A DNA stretch of 64,000 nt, from the NCBI GenBank assembly GCA_031769625.1, contig JAUIMM010000188.1, positions 8,871,501-8,935,500 of the forward strand, in the 5' to 3' direction. Origin of the DNA: Taudactylus pleione (taxonomy: Eukaryota > Chordata > Amphibia > Anura > Myobatrachidae). Positions 21,531 to 33,200 of the stretch are shown here, piece after piece. The stretch's first letter is position 1. Every line of letters starts with the position of its first letter. Position numbers and translations under genes: made by a program. The notes below the pieces were generated by a model. That model was not told the DNA's origin and searched no databases. It worked only from the letters and a program-made list of their open reading frames with translations.

Positions 21531-22930
21531 AGCCAGGAGTGTAAGTTTCCAGCACTCACATCTAGCCGCAAGCCTAAAGTTCCTGCACTCACAATGTAGT
21601 CGGGAGTCTGAGGTTCCGGCACTCACATCTATCTGGGAGCCTAAGGTTCCAGGACTCACTTCTAGCCAGGAGCCTAAAGTTCCTGCACTTACATGTAGCC
21701 AGGAGCCTAAGGTTCCAGCACTCACATGTAGCCAGGAGTCTGAGGTTCCTGCACTTACATGTAGCCAGGAGTCTGAGGTTCCTGCACTTACATGTAGCCA
21801 GGAGTCTAAGGTTCCAGCACTCACATGTAGCCAGGAGTCTGAGGTTCCTGCACTTACATGTAGCCAGTAGCCTAAGGTTCCAGCACTCACATGTAGCCAG
21901 GAATCTGAGGTTCCTGCACTTACATGTAGCCAGGAGCCTAAGGTTCCAGCACTCACATGTAGCCAGGAGTCTGAGGTTCCTGCACTTACATGTAGCCAGG
22001 AGTCTAAGGTTCCAGCACTCACATGTAGCCAGGAGTCTGAGGTTCCTGCACTTACATGTAGCCAGTAGCCTAAGGTTCCAGCACTCACATGTAGCCAGGA
22101 ATCTGAGGTTCCTGCACTTACATGTAGCCAGGAGCCTAAGGTTCCAGCACTCACATGTAGCCAGGAGTCTGAGGTTCCTGCACTTACATGTAGCCAGGAG
22201 CCTAAGGTTCCAGCACTCACATGTAGCCAGGAGTCTGAGGTTCCTGCACTTACATGTAGCCAGGAGTCTGAGGTTCCTGCACTTACATGTGGCCAGGAGC
22301 CTAAGGTTCCAGCACTCACATGTAGCCAGGAGTCTGAGGTTCCTGCACTTACATGTGGCCAGGAGCCTAAGGTTCCAGCACTCACATGTAGCCAGGAGTC
22401 TGAGGTTCAAGCACTCACATCTAGCTAGAAGTCGGAGGTTTCGGCATTCACTGTAGCTAGGAGTCTGAGGTTCCAGCACTCACATCTAGCCAGGAGCCTG
22501 AGGTTCCGGAATTCAATGTAGCCAGGAGTCTGAGGTTCCGGCACTCACATCTGGATGGGACTGTATTGTTTCCATACTCACATGTAGTTGGGAGTCTGAG
22601 GTCCTTGCATTCACATCTATCCAGGAGCCTAAAGTTTGTGCACTCACATATAGCTGGAAGACTAAAGTTCCGACACTCACATGTACCCAGGAGTCTGAGG
22701 TTCTGGCACTCACATCTAGCCAGGAGTCTGAGGTTCCGGCACTCACATCTAGCCAGGAGTCTGAGGTTTTCGGCACTCACATCTAGCCAGGAGTCTGAGG
22801 TTCCGGCATTCACATCTGGCCGGGAGTGTAACATTTACGCACTCACATGTAGTCGTCAGTCTGAGGTCCCAGCATATCTATACATGAGCCTAAGGTTACG
22901 GCACTCACATCTAGCATCATATGTAGCCAG
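21531..22930. repeat. 33-base minisatellite, about 42 copies, dimeric
   Basis: The unit contains CCAGGAGTCTGAGGTTCC, then GCACTCACATGTAG. In the middle (about 21690-22390) two variants alternate. One has TGAGGTTCCTGCACTTACAT and the other TAAGGTTCCAGCACTCACAT, giving a 66-base higher-order unit. The edges are degenerate monomers, and a similar unit order outside the middle suggests homogenisation of the centre. The unit is divisible by three, so minus-strand frames of about 290 codons stay open but are not genes. Confidence 0.92.
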
Positions 22931-23579
22931 GATCTCAGCCTATCACCCGAGGGCACAAAAAAATATGATGATAGACATAACTGAAAAGCACAGAAAGGTA
23001 CAACAGAGTAATTAGGAAAAGCTATAGATGGTATTGTACAAAACAATAAAATAAAGTAAATGAGGTAGAATCCACCATTAAATAAGCGCCATATTAAAGC
23101 CTGCACCAAGTCTATATTATATAAGGATTGCATACCGTAGGGTAAAGCACATATAAGCTGCATATTCCTCTTACAATATGGGGATGACTTGCTGCGGTTA
23201 TTTATTATTTCTCCCAAGTAATAATGAAATGCTTTCCACACTGTGGTTCTTATTTTCCTGCGGCCTTTTGGCTGAAACACACCAGCTTTAGGCTACGTAC
23301 ACACAGGAGTTTTCGGAGGAGATTTAGCCAATTGCAGGAGCATACGGAAATATACGTAATGAGGCTCTCCGCGCAGCCACTGTCTGTATGAATGTAGCCT
23401 AGTAGTGAGAAAAGGGGAAAGCCGTCAGATATATCAGGGATAGCAGCTGGCTGCCCGCCGAGGGAGACGGATATGGAGGCACTGCGCACGTGCCAAGGTA
23501 CCTTAGCGATACTGCGCGCAGCGAGGATTTCTCTGCAAAGTGATTGACCGTCAGGGACCATTTGGCGGCCATGACCATA
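22931..23579. other. No gene seen
   Basis: Mostly unique AT-rich sequence. The AGGCTACGTACACACAGG motif near 23290 resembles the end of the element at 58827, so a diverged transposon fragment is possible. Confidence 0.35.
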
Positions 23580-23779
23580 GGGCCATTCAGATGGGTGACT
23601 ACGGAATGATCTGCGATGGCGGCTGCGTATTATGTACGCAGTTACTTGGATGTGCGATGGCCCCAGTAGGCCTCTCAATACATATCCCGGAGTCTGTGAG
23701 ATTTGTCTATTTTCGCATAGCAGCTGCGTGCGTGATCGCAGCTGCGATTGTAATTAGCGTACTTATCTGAATCAGGCCC
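23580..23779. mobile_element. Short Harbinger-like MITE candidate, 200 bases
   Basis: The left end GGGCCATTCAGAT is the imperfect inverse of the right end ATCTGAATCAGGCCC. The GCAGCTGCG motifs form internal inverted repeats. No matching 3-base flanks were found. Confidence 0.5.
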
Positions 23780-23878
23780 TCTGATAGGAGAGCTGCGAAC
23801 GACCCAAATTGTTCTTTTTCACTTAATAAAGTTAATCTGGGATTCCGGATTCAGAAAAGAATTTAAACTGCACTCTAA

Positions 23879-24396
23879 GGGCCTGATTCAGAGCCGGACG
23901 CTTTGACCAGAGCGCTCGCTCTGAATCAGGGCCCTCCTCCATGAAAATGGAGCGGCCTCCTGGCCGCTCGTATAGCTGTGGTTGACCACCCACAGCATAT
24001 GCGAGCGGCCAAAAAGATGGTCGCGATGGTCTTGACCATCGCGACCATCGGACTTGCGACGGAGACCCTGCGGTAGGGTCTCCCTGCCACAAGCCCTGGA
24101 GTGATTTTGGCTCTAGTGATGTCATTGGGGCCAGTTTCAGACGGTAGGCGTTCCCATGGGAACGCCTCCGTCTGGCAGCCACGATCCCCGGCACGCCCAA
24201 CAAAGGGGGCGTGCTGTCAATCAACATCGACAGCACGCCCCCTTTGGTGCGAGATCCGGAGCGATGGAAAGCCCATCGCTCCCCGGGTCTCGCGCATGCA
24301 CACGACGGAGCTCCCTCCGTCGTGCGCATGCGCAGTGGGGAACATCGACCCGCTTGCGAGCGTACTGCTGCTCGCGAGCGGGTCCGAATGACCTCC
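23879..24396 (-). mobile_element. Modular-hairpin MITE, copy D, TSD TAA
   Basis: It starts GGGCCTGATTCAGAGCC and ends GGTCCGAATGACCTCC, flanked by TAA on both sides (23876-23878, 24397-24399). Hairpins in order: the GAGCGCTCGCTC terminal stem, CTCCATGAAAATGGAG, the GGCCGCTCGTATAGCTGTGG stem, GGTCGCGATGGTC and its inverse, a nested GAGACCCT stem, a GAGGCGTTCC/GGAACGCCTC stem, the AAAGGGGGCGTGCTGTC stem, and ACGACGGAGCTCCCTCCGTCGT. The GTGATTTTGGCTC and GACATCA modules are joined by a deletion near 24110-24130. Confidence 0.87.
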
Positions 24397-24599
24397 TAAG
24401 TGCTACATTCAAAAAGACGACAGAATCGTTCATAAAAAGTAACTGCGAGAACATCGTATCGGTTACATCTAATAAACTGTCTGTAGTTGCCCTTTAATAA
24501 ATGACAGCAAGAAGAATTGAGATCATGGTGCACTTAAGTCCCACTGGCAAGGAACTTTCTAAAGTGGACTTCTTGTCACTATGTCAGAGTGATGTCATC

Positions 24600-24970
24600 A
24601 TAATCACTGACCCTGATAATCAACATTCTAACTCGCCGCGGCTGCCGGAGCAATTGATCAGTGCTCTGGCGCGGTGATAGCTGATGTGGTGCAGTGAATC
24701 TTTTCACCTCTCCTTTCGGAGCAGTGATGGGACTGCGCATATGTGACCTACAGGTCCCGCATTCGCACAAGAGCCCCAACGTCCGGCGGAAGGAGCCGGA
24801 CAGGGGCGGAGGGATCCGAAAGGATCCCTCTTCACAACCTGGACCTCCTTCCCATAGGGAAGGAGCAGGTTGTGAGCCTGGAGGAGCAGCATTCGCCATC
24901 TGTAGATGGCGAATGCTCCCGCAGTCAAGCTCCGGAAATATTATATTTTCAGAGCTTGATGAATTCTGTC
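24600..24970. mobile_element. Hairpin-rich repeat, relative of 54990-55400
   Basis: Consecutive hairpins: GAGGGATCCGAAAGGATCCCTC in two arms (near 24810), CTCCTTCCCATAGGGAAGGAG (near 24844) inside a longer AACCTG...CAGGTT stem, and GCATTCGCCATC facing GATGGCGAATGC (near 24890-24915). The GGATCC and CCTTCCTATGGGAAGG modules also appear at 55128-55180, so the two are one family. Element ends were not established. Confidence 0.55.
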
Positions 24971-24989
24971 CCCATACTAGTGTATGCAA

Positions 24990-25130
24990 GTATGCTTAAA
25001 TGGTGCTCCAACCAATCAGCTCCTAACTGTCATTTTTCAAACACATGACATTTAGGAGCTGATTGGTTGGAGCACCATTTAAGATCAGTAACAAGTGATA
25101 ACAAGGATATCACTCGTTGATAAATGAGGC
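24990..25130. mobile_element. Palindromic MITE fragment
   Basis: TTAAATGGTGCTCCAACCAA pairs with its inverse TTGGTTGGAGCACCATTTAA around a short centre with CATTTTTCAAACACATGACA. Related to the core of 2212-2558. Confidence 0.65.
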
Positions 25131-25996
25131 CCTTACTTCTGTAAACTGTACCAGGGGGAAATGATGGAACCCGAATCCTTGCAACAACGTTTCCCCTAAG
25201 CCCCAGTTTAAACAGATGTTGGCAAAAGGCTTCTCATAGTATAGTGAAAAATAAAGGACCTCTCGGTGTTTAAGTAGCATTTCCCAGATTTTGTCTCAAA
25301 GTTCACTGACCAAGAATATCCTTAGTGGAACCCCGAGCTCTGCATGCTGAAACATAATTCACCAGGGAGCTTCCATTTTGGTGGCAGAGCGCCCACAAAT
25401 CTTTTAAACTCACCACTTTAAAATGGCCGCCGAGGGGTGCGTGAGTGGGATGACAACTAAGGAGCTGCAACCTTTGATTGAGGCTTTTTATTGGTCTGTT
25501 TAGCCGCACCTCTCTATAGCGTTACACGTTTATCGGCTTTTGGACGGGCTGAGAGAGGAGCAAGTGAAGCCCCAGGGGAAGACAGCTACATGGAGCAGTC
25601 ATTGGGGCTTCGGTAAGTGGTGTCCCCCAATTATTGCACAACATTTAATGAAAGCGCCATCGCTATAACCTATTTTCTACTTCACAGGGGTCAATATGTT
25701 GACACAATTTGAGAGTTAAAAGAAATATTGTTAATTTTAATGCTCTTAAATCCATAACGTAATGGAATTATTTGGGGAGTGTCTCACTTGACGTGGCACC
25801 AAGTCAACTGGGTGATTCCATTTTGGCCTCTCCGAGAATTCTTCAGCCAGATCTCAAATGGTCTAAAGTGTACTGAAATATATTTGGGGGAGGATACGGA
25901 AGTAAGATTCCTCTCATTAGAACATGAATATTGGTTTATTTTATATCCGGCAGTCGATGCCACCAGACTGATCTTTCAATTTCTGCTCTGTTTCAG
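25131..25996 (+). other. ZBTB7C: Sequence 5' of the first coding exon; intron end
   Basis: No repeat was recognised, unlike most of the window. A polypyrimidine stretch and CAG acceptor (TTTCTGCTCTGTTTCAG, acceptor AG at 25995-25996) lie at its end, which implies that an upstream 5'UTR exon exists outside or unrecognised in the window. The reading frame stays open back to 25779, but the preferred start is downstream of the acceptor. Confidence 0.65.
25980..25996 (+). promoter_or_regulatory. ZBTB7C: Splice acceptor of ZBTB7C first coding exon
   Basis: TTTCTGCTCTGTTTCAG is a good polypyrimidine-AG acceptor. The exon begins at 25997, 16 bases before the ATG. Confidence 0.8.
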
Positions 25997-26012
25997 GACC
26001 ACTTATGAGAAC

Positions 26013-27169
26013 ATGGCCGGTGGCGATGATGACTTAATCGGCATTCCATTCCCTAACCACAGCAGTGACATCTTATGTGGACTGAACCAGCAGAGACACG
26101 ATGGGTTACTCTGTGACGTTATCCTCATCATTCAGGACCAGGAATATCGGACACACAGGTCTGTGCTAGCGGCCTGCAGCAAGTATTTTAAAAAGCTTTT
26201 TACCACAGGCTCAATGTTGGAGCAGCCGTACATCTATGAAATTGACTTCGTCAGGCCAGAAGCCTTCTCTGCCATCTTAGAATTTGCCTACACGTCAACA
26301 CTCACCATCACAACGTCTAACTTAAAACACATCCTCGATGCAGCTGAGATGTTGGAGATTCAGTGTGTCATCAACGTGTGTCTGGAAATCCTAGAGACTC
26401 CGAGAGATGGGGAGGAAGAGGATGATGAGAGAGAAGAAGATGATGAGGATGATGAGGAGGAGGAAGAGGGGGAGACTAAAGACTTGGTGAACCAGGAAAA
26501 CCAAACAAAACTTCAGGAAGCCAGTTGCCACCAAAGTTCTCCACCATCAGATCACCCGGAAGCAACATACCATGAAACTCAGAGGGACATCACAACCCAT
26601 TACTCTTCCACCAACAATTCTTCTGGCCACCAAAGTGCTATAAAAGATTTTTCGATCGAGTCATTGTTAAGTGAAAACCCGTACCCCAAAAACAACATGG
26701 CGGACAAAACACCAACCATCTCTCACTTTGTACCTGGCTTTTTCCCCCAGCTTTGGAACACAGATTTGGCCTTTTCACAACTTCAAGAGCAGCAGGTAGA
26801 CATTGGCCCTCTTGATCTTGTGATCAAAGATAGGAAAATTAAGGAGGAGGAGAATGACGAGATACCAGCCCTCCCGTTTTCCACCGATTTCTTCAAAGAC
26901 ATGTTCCTGGAACATTCCTCTAAACACTTCGGGCAGATTAAGGCAGAAATGGACTACAGTACCTATCTCAGCTTTCTTAGCGCGGCTCACTTGGGCATGT
27001 TTCCATCGTGGCCTTTGGAGGAGGAGAGGAAGATTAAGCCGAAGGCCTCTCAACAATGTCCGATATGTCACAAGGTCATAATGGGTGCTGGAAAACTTCC
27101 ACGGCACATGAGGACGCACACGGGAGAAAAGCCATACATGTGTAGTATATGTGAGGTTCGCTTCACCAG
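26013..27169 (+). CDS. ZBTB7C: ZBTB7C, first coding exon (residues 1-385 and part of 386)
   Basis: This exon encodes the N-terminal two-thirds of a BTB-zinc finger transcription factor. The start [19 protein letters not shown] fits the ZBTB7 family. The BTB/POZ dimerisation domain spans about residues 23-127 ([40 protein letters not shown]). An acidic run (about 133-154) and the linker motifs KDFSIESLL (211-219) and GPLDLVIK (265-272) point to ZBTB7C rather than ZBTB7A or 7B. PLDLV (266-270) resembles a CtBP-binding motif. IKEE (276-279) and IKAE (309-312) fit the SUMO consensus. Finger 1 uses C349, C352, H365 and H369; finger 2 begins C377, C380. The exon ends mid-codon (AG) at a GTGAGA donor, 27170. 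Family members repress transcription in the nucleus. The ATG at 26013 is chosen because it lies just after the acceptor and matches the family start; an in-frame upstream ATG at 25779 lies in the intron. Confidence 0.95.
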
Positions 27170-27215
27170 GTGAGAAGATAGTAGACTACTGGATTCATTC
27201 ATGAGTATATATATG

Positions 27216-27361
27216 TCAGTGGTTCCCAGGCTTGATCCTCAAGGCACAGTAGCAGTCCAGGTTTTAAGGATATCCGTGCTTAAGCACAGGTGCTTAAATC
27301 AAAATAACTAAGGTACTAATTAAGTCAGCTGTGGTCAAGTATGGCTAACCTTAAAACCTGG
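27216..27361. mobile_element. hAT-like element, 3' end missing
   Basis: The left end CAGTGGTTCCCAGGCTTGAT with CCTCAAGGCAC is the common hAT terminus also seen at 41706 (CAGTGGTTCTCAAA). The right end is not visible. The neighbouring TTCGATTT element starts where it should continue, so it is probably truncated by that insertion. Confidence 0.5.
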
Positions 27362-27786
27362 AGGTAAATTTACTAAAGTTCGATTTGGTATTTGATTTTA
27401 TGAATCGATAAAATCGACTGAAATCGAATTTAAATCGAACTTCAAAATCCCTTAACAAATCCCTTATTTACTAATATTCGATTTTGCAGTCGATTCTCAA
27501 ATCGAATTCGATTTTGGTTGATTTTAAGTAGAGATTTTGTGTTCAGTTTATGAAATTCCTTCCAAAATCGAACCTCAAATCCCCATTAAAATCGAATATA
27601 AAATAGAAAGCAGAATCGAACTCAACTTTAGTTCTTATTGGGCCAAATGTATCACATGCTCACTAAATAACTGGAGAAAATTGCAAACACTTGTGCACAC
27701 TCTAGAAAAGTGAAAGTGATTTATAATTTCTTCATAAATATAATATACTCATCTTAAATAAATATATATATATATATACACACACA

Positions 27787-27820
<34 letters not shown>

Positions 27821-28435
27821 ATATATATATATTATATATATGTTTATATGTATATATATACATATATGTATGTATACATTTATACGGATATATAATTTTA
27901 AATTTTTTTTATTTGTTCGCCTGGCTATGTCGGCTGAACCCCACCATGGTGGGGGGGCCTGTATGCACCTTTGCTATGGGGACCCCAAAGAGCTAGTTAC
28001 GCCCCTGATACTGTAGGTAGGTGCACAGCATAGCATAGCCTTGAGCAGCCATTATTCCTACAGCCAGACTGCCCCACATGCTTTTAGGAACTTTTAAGGA
28101 CAACACAATCAATTTCCAGCCAATAGAATGGTGTTTAGAAGCTCAAATCGACTGTCTCTCCTTAGTCTATTCATTTGGGGATTTGAAGTTCGATTTTGAG
28201 TTCGATTTTCGTTCGATTTGCAAATCGAATGTTAGTAAATGAAGGGATCCTATATTCGTCTATGGGAAAACATCGATGTTTTTCCTATATTCGATTTTGC
28301 GTGAAATTCAGTTTTCTGTTCGATTTGACATTCGATTTTGGCTTTAGTAAATCTCCAATATCTAAATTGATTGGAAATCGAACCAAAATGGAATGGCAAA
28401 TTGAACAGAATCCAAAATCGATCTTTAGTAAATAT
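27362..28435. mobile_element. TTCGATTT-rich TIR element, about 1.07 kb
   Basis: The left end TAAATTTACTAAAGTTCGAT mirrors the right end ATCGATCTTTAGTAAAT. Both termini (27362-27640 and 28150-28435) are full of ATTCGATTT and its inverse AAATCGAAT, so the two arms can pair extensively. The centre holds an (AT)n microsatellite (27753-27900) and an unrelated segment with GTTACGCCCCTGATAC. No coding sequence and no confirmed target duplication. Confidence 0.6.
27753..27900. repeat. (AT)n microsatellite
   Basis: Interrupted TATATA tracts with ACACAC and TATG variants. Confidence 0.9.
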
Positions 28436-29770
28436 ATATATAAATAATAATATATCGCCTGGACTGTTAGTGTTGAGGACCACAACGCAGTTTAACAGTA
28501 ATCCTTCTCAAAGGGGGTTCCACCTACAGATGGCTCATTTATTGGCTTCTACTCTCTTTCCTGTATCTTTTACAAGTGACCTTCTAGGCGTCTTTCTCTG
28601 ATTTCAGCAATCTATTACTATTTTCAGACAGAACTGTTTATATCTGTTGCCCTAGGATACAACAACTCTTACACTAATTCCCAGAGAGCAACTTTCTGCC
28701 ATGTACTTAGTTATATGGGTATAAATCACAGAAGGGATGGAAAAGCAGTTTTATGGAAAACCCCACTGATATTAAAATAGCAGAAGAGTAAAAAAAATGT
28801 TATTTGCCTTTAATTTATTTTTATTTAAAAAAAAAACACATCTATCTGTATTTTTGGTTCCAAAACAAAGAAACAGAATTCTGCAGTCTTGTAGCCTAGA
28901 GAGGTCCCATCCACTTTCAGCCACAGAAAAGTACAAACAAATTTATCCTGTAAATTAATTTGGGTGGGCGGTGGGGGTGGGGTTTCCTCCAATGAGGCGA
29001 GAGGAGAACTTAATCTTAGGCAGTACAGTCCTAGAGGAGTGGGAGTCAAAGCTCATCCTACACCTTACTTACAGCATCCTGATCACCGACCGTTCTGCAG
29101 TAGGTGCGCAGTGTGACATTAGTTTCCTGCGCTACTTCTCATAGACACCGTGCGCTACTTCTCATAGACACGGTGCACATTGACCGAGGCCCATTTGGAG
29201 GGAGTCCTCATTCCCCACTCGTGGGCAGGGATGGACATCGGAAGCTCAGTGCCAGATTGCTGCATTTTTTATGCCCTCGTTTCCTGCCCAACGATGGTAT
29301 GTAGCCATAGTTGGAAAAACCATTCAATGGTTTGATCCATCGACCATACGCTCGTAAGCATGCACAAGACAGAGAGAGACATGCGCACATGAGCGCTGTC
29401 ACTGGCTGAGAGTTTCTCTTTATGGTGTATGCAGCAGGAATCACATCTCCATAAACAACCATTGGCACAAAGCAAGCAATGGTGACCGCCATCGCTCTCA
29501 TGCCAACGAATGGAAAAAACATAGCCATAGTTCCGAAAATATTGATGGTTGCGAAATATCGTCCATCAATGATCATCCCTACTCATAGAGGCTCAACTTC
29601 TAATTATGTGCAGGGATTGGCCCATATTTCTATACATGCAATGGTTCCTGCATAGGCTCACAAGTGAGGGCTTTGGGAGGCTGGTCCCGTAATGCCGCCT
29701 CCTCACCTCTGTGCCCAATAGTGTCTATGCCCCCCGCAATGGAGGTAGCAAGGCCACTGATGCTGACTCA
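28436..29770. other. Intronic sequence, no gene seen
   Basis: A short direct repeat (GCGCTACTTCTCATAGACAC, twice near 29129-29175) and an ATGGTTTGATCCATCGACCAT-like inverted stretch near 29328 are visible. There is no recognisable protein or complete element. Confidence 0.4.
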
Positions 29771-30283
29771 GGTCTTGTTTCAGAGATGTACACTAACCAG
29801 ATGGTGAGCGCACATCTCAGATGGTGGGAGGACTTCGTATGTGCAGCCCTCTATCTGTGAGTTCGCTCGCATGGCCTCACAGCCGCAGCCTGACCGACAA
29901 GCTGCGGCATTTAGGAGAGCGGAGGCGTTCCTAGGCAACGCTCCCGGAAACGTGGACGTGTCGCCCCAGTTTTCCGGGAGGGATGAGGCCAGGGTCTGCG
30001 TGGGTGCACGCAGACTTCCTGGCCTCACAAACTTCCAGGACCCGGCCAGGATGCGGTAAGCTTGAGCTACCGCAGCCTGGCCGAAGGGACAACAATTGCG
30101 ACCGATAGCTGGGATTGTTCCGATGGTGATCCCAGGCTACGACCTCGGTCGCAGCGCTGCAATCACGCAGATGCAGCAAGGAGGTGTCTGACTCCTCCTC
30201 CTGCATTTGCATTTTAAATGGACAGAATTGCTCAGCCGCTTGTGGGCGACTGTGCGATTCCGTCCATCTCTGCATCCGGCCCT
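29771..30283. mobile_element. Modular-hairpin MITE of another family
   Basis: The imperfect ends are AGGTCTTGTTTCAGAG at the left and the inverse of GAGGGCCGGATGCAGAG at the right. Hairpins follow one another: CTCCCGGAAA facing TTTCCGGGAG, AGGCCAGGGTCTGCGTG facing CACGCAGACTTCCTGGCCT, GCGGTAAGCTTGAGCTACCGC, and GCGACCGATAG...CTCGGTCGC. The 27-base array begins about 10 bases beyond its right end. Confidence 0.5.
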
Positions 30284-30292
30284 CAGTCAGGT

Positions 30293-33200
30293 GACTAACA
30301 GAATGAGAGCAGTAGGGACTGGTAACAGAATGACAGCAGTAGGGACTGGTAACAGAATGAGAGCAGTAGGGACTGGTAACAGAATGACAGCAGTAGAGAC
30401 TGGTAACAGAATGAGAGCAGTAGGGACTGGTAACAGAATGACAGCAGTGGGGACTGGTAACAGAATGAGATCAGTAGGGACTGGTAACAGAATGAGATCA
30501 GTAGGGACTGGTAACAGAATGAGAGCAATAGGGACTGATAACAGAATGAGAGCAGTGGGGACTGGTAACAGAATGACAGCAGTGGGGACTGGAAACAGAA
30601 TGAGAGCAGTGGGGACTGGTAAAAGAATGAGAGCATTGGGGACTGGTAACAGAATGAGAGCAGCAGGGACTGGTAACAGAATGAGAGCAGTAGGGACTGG
30701 TAACAGAATGAGAGCAGCAGGGACTGGTAACAGAATGAGAGTAATAGGGACTGATAACAGAATGAGAGCAGTGGGGACTGGTAACAGAATGACAGCAGTG
30801 GGGACTGGTAACAGAATGAGAGCAGCGGGGACTGGTAACAGAATGAGAGCAGCGGGGACTGGTAACAGAATGAGAGCAGCGGGGACTGGTAACAGAATGA
30901 GAGCAGTAGGGACTGGTAACAGAATGAGAGCAGCAGGGACTGGTAACAGAATGAGAGCAGTAGGGACTGGTAACAGAATGACAGCAGAAGGGACTGGTAA
31001 CAGAATGACAGCAGTGGGGACTGGTAACAGAATGACAGCAGTGGGGACTGGTAACAGAATGAGATCAGTAGGGACTGGTAACAGAATGAGATCAGTAGGG
31101 ACTGGTAACAGAATGAGATCAGTAGGGACTGGTAACAGAATGAGAGCAATAGGGACTGATAACAGAATGAGAGCAGCGGGGACTGGTAACAGAATGACAG
31201 CAGCGGGGACTGGTAACAGAATGAGAGCAGCGGGGACTGGTAACAGAATGAGAGCAGCGGGGACTGGTAACAGAATGAGAGCAGTAGGGACTGGTAACAG
31301 AATAAGAGCAGTAGGGACTGGTAACAGAATGACAGCAGTAGGGACTGGTAACAGAATGAGAGCAATGGGGACTGGTAACAGAATGAGAGCAGTGGGGACT
31401 GGTAACAGAATGAGAGCAGTGGGGACTGGTAACAGAATGAGAGCAGCGGGGACTGGTAACAGAATGAGAGCAGAGGGGACTGGTAACAGAATGAGAGCAG
31501 TGGGGACTGGTAACAGAATGACAGCAGTGGGGACTGGTAACAGAATGAGAGCAGTGAGGACTGGTAACAGAATGACAGCAGTGGGGACTGGTAACAGAAT
31601 GAGAGCAGTAGGGACTGGTAACAGAATGAGAGCAGTAGGGACTGGTAACAGAATGAGTGCAGTGGGGACTGGTAACAGAATGACAGCAGTGGGGACTGGT
31701 AACAGAATGAGAGCAGTGGGGACTGGTAACAGAATGACAGCAGTGGGGACAGGTAACAGAATGAGAGCAGTGGGGACTGGTAACAGAATGGTAACAGAAT
31801 GACAGCAGTGGGGACTGGTAACAGAATGAGAGCAGTGGGGACTGGAAACAGAATGAGAGCAGTAGGGACTGGTAACAGAATGACAGCAGTAGGGACTGGT
31901 AACAGAATGAGAGCAGCAGGGACTGGTAACAGAATGAGAGCAGGGAGGACTGGTAACAGAATGACAGCAGCGGGGACTGGTAACAGAATGAGAGCAGTAG
32001 GGACTGGTAACAGAATGACAGCAGCAGGGACTGGTAACAGAATGACAGCAGCAGGGACTGGTAACAGAATGAGAGCAGGGAGGACTGGTAACAGAATGAC
32101 AGCAGCGGGGACTGGTAACAGAATGAGAGCAGTAGGGACTGGTAACAGAATGAGAGCAGTAGGGACTGGTAACAGAATGGCAGCAGTAGGGACTGGTAAC
32201 AGAATGAGTGCAGTGGGGACTGGTAACAGAATGACAGCAGTGGGGACTGGTAACAGAATGACAGCAGTGGGGACTGGTAACAGAATGAGAGCAGTGAGGA
32301 CTGGTAACAGAATGACAGCAGTAGGGACTGGTAACAGAATGAGTGCAGTGGGGACTGGTAACAGAATGACAGTAGCGGGGACTGGTAACAGAATGAGAGC
32401 AGTAGGGACTGGTAACAGAATGACAGCAGCAGGGACTGGTAACAGAATGACAGCAGCAGGGACTGGTAACAGAATGAGAGCAGGGAGGACTGGTAACAGA
32501 ATGAGAGCAGTAGGGACTGGTAACAGAATGGCAGCAGTAGGGACTGGTAACAGAATGAGTGCAGTGGGAACTGGTAACAGAATGACAGCAGTGGGGACTG
32601 GTAACAGAATGAGAGCAGTGGGGACTGGTAACAGAATGACAGCAGTGAGGACTGGTAACAGAATGACAGCAGTGGGGACTGGTAACAGAATGAGTGCAGT
32701 GGGGACTGGTAACAGAATGACAGCAGTGGGGACTGGTAACAGAATGAGTGCAGTGGGGACTGGTAACAGAATGAGAGCAGTGGGGACTGGTAACAGATTG
32801 AGAGCAATAGGGACTGGTAACAGAATGAGAGCAGTAGGGACTGGTAACAGAATGAGAGCAGTAGGGACTGGTAACAGAATGACAGCAGTGGGGACTGGTA
32901 ACAGAATGAGAGCAGTGGGGACTGGTAACAGAATGAGAGCAGTGGGGACTGGTAACAGAATGAGAGCAGGAAGGACTGGTAACAGAATGAGAGCAGTGGG
33001 GACTGGTAACAGAATGAGTGCAGTGGGGACAGGTAACAGAATGAGAGCAGCGGGGACTGGTAACAGAATGACAGCAGCGGGGACTGGTAACAGAATGAGA
33101 GCAGCGGGGACTGGTAACAGAATGAGAGCAGTGGGGACTGGTAACAGAATGAGAGCAGTGGGGACTGGTAACAGAATGAGAGCAGTGGGGACTGGTAACA

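Noticed and set aside
21525..22479. Minus-strand frames of 286 and 296 codons with an 11-residue repeat
   Set aside because: Both are frames of the 33-base minisatellite; two overlapping frames are equally open.
24101..24391. Overlapping frames of about 60-165 codons in the modular-hairpin MITEs (also at 3727-4151, 55526-55951, 56510-56862)
   Set aside because: Similar peptides recur in several MITE copies on both strands because the GC-rich palindromes lack stops. There is no consistent start or conserved frame.
25779..26012. In-frame upstream ATG that would add 78 residues to ZBTB7C
   Set aside because: The extension crosses a good splice acceptor (AG at 25995-25996), has no similarity to the ZBTB7 N terminus, and the family start fits the ATG at 26013.
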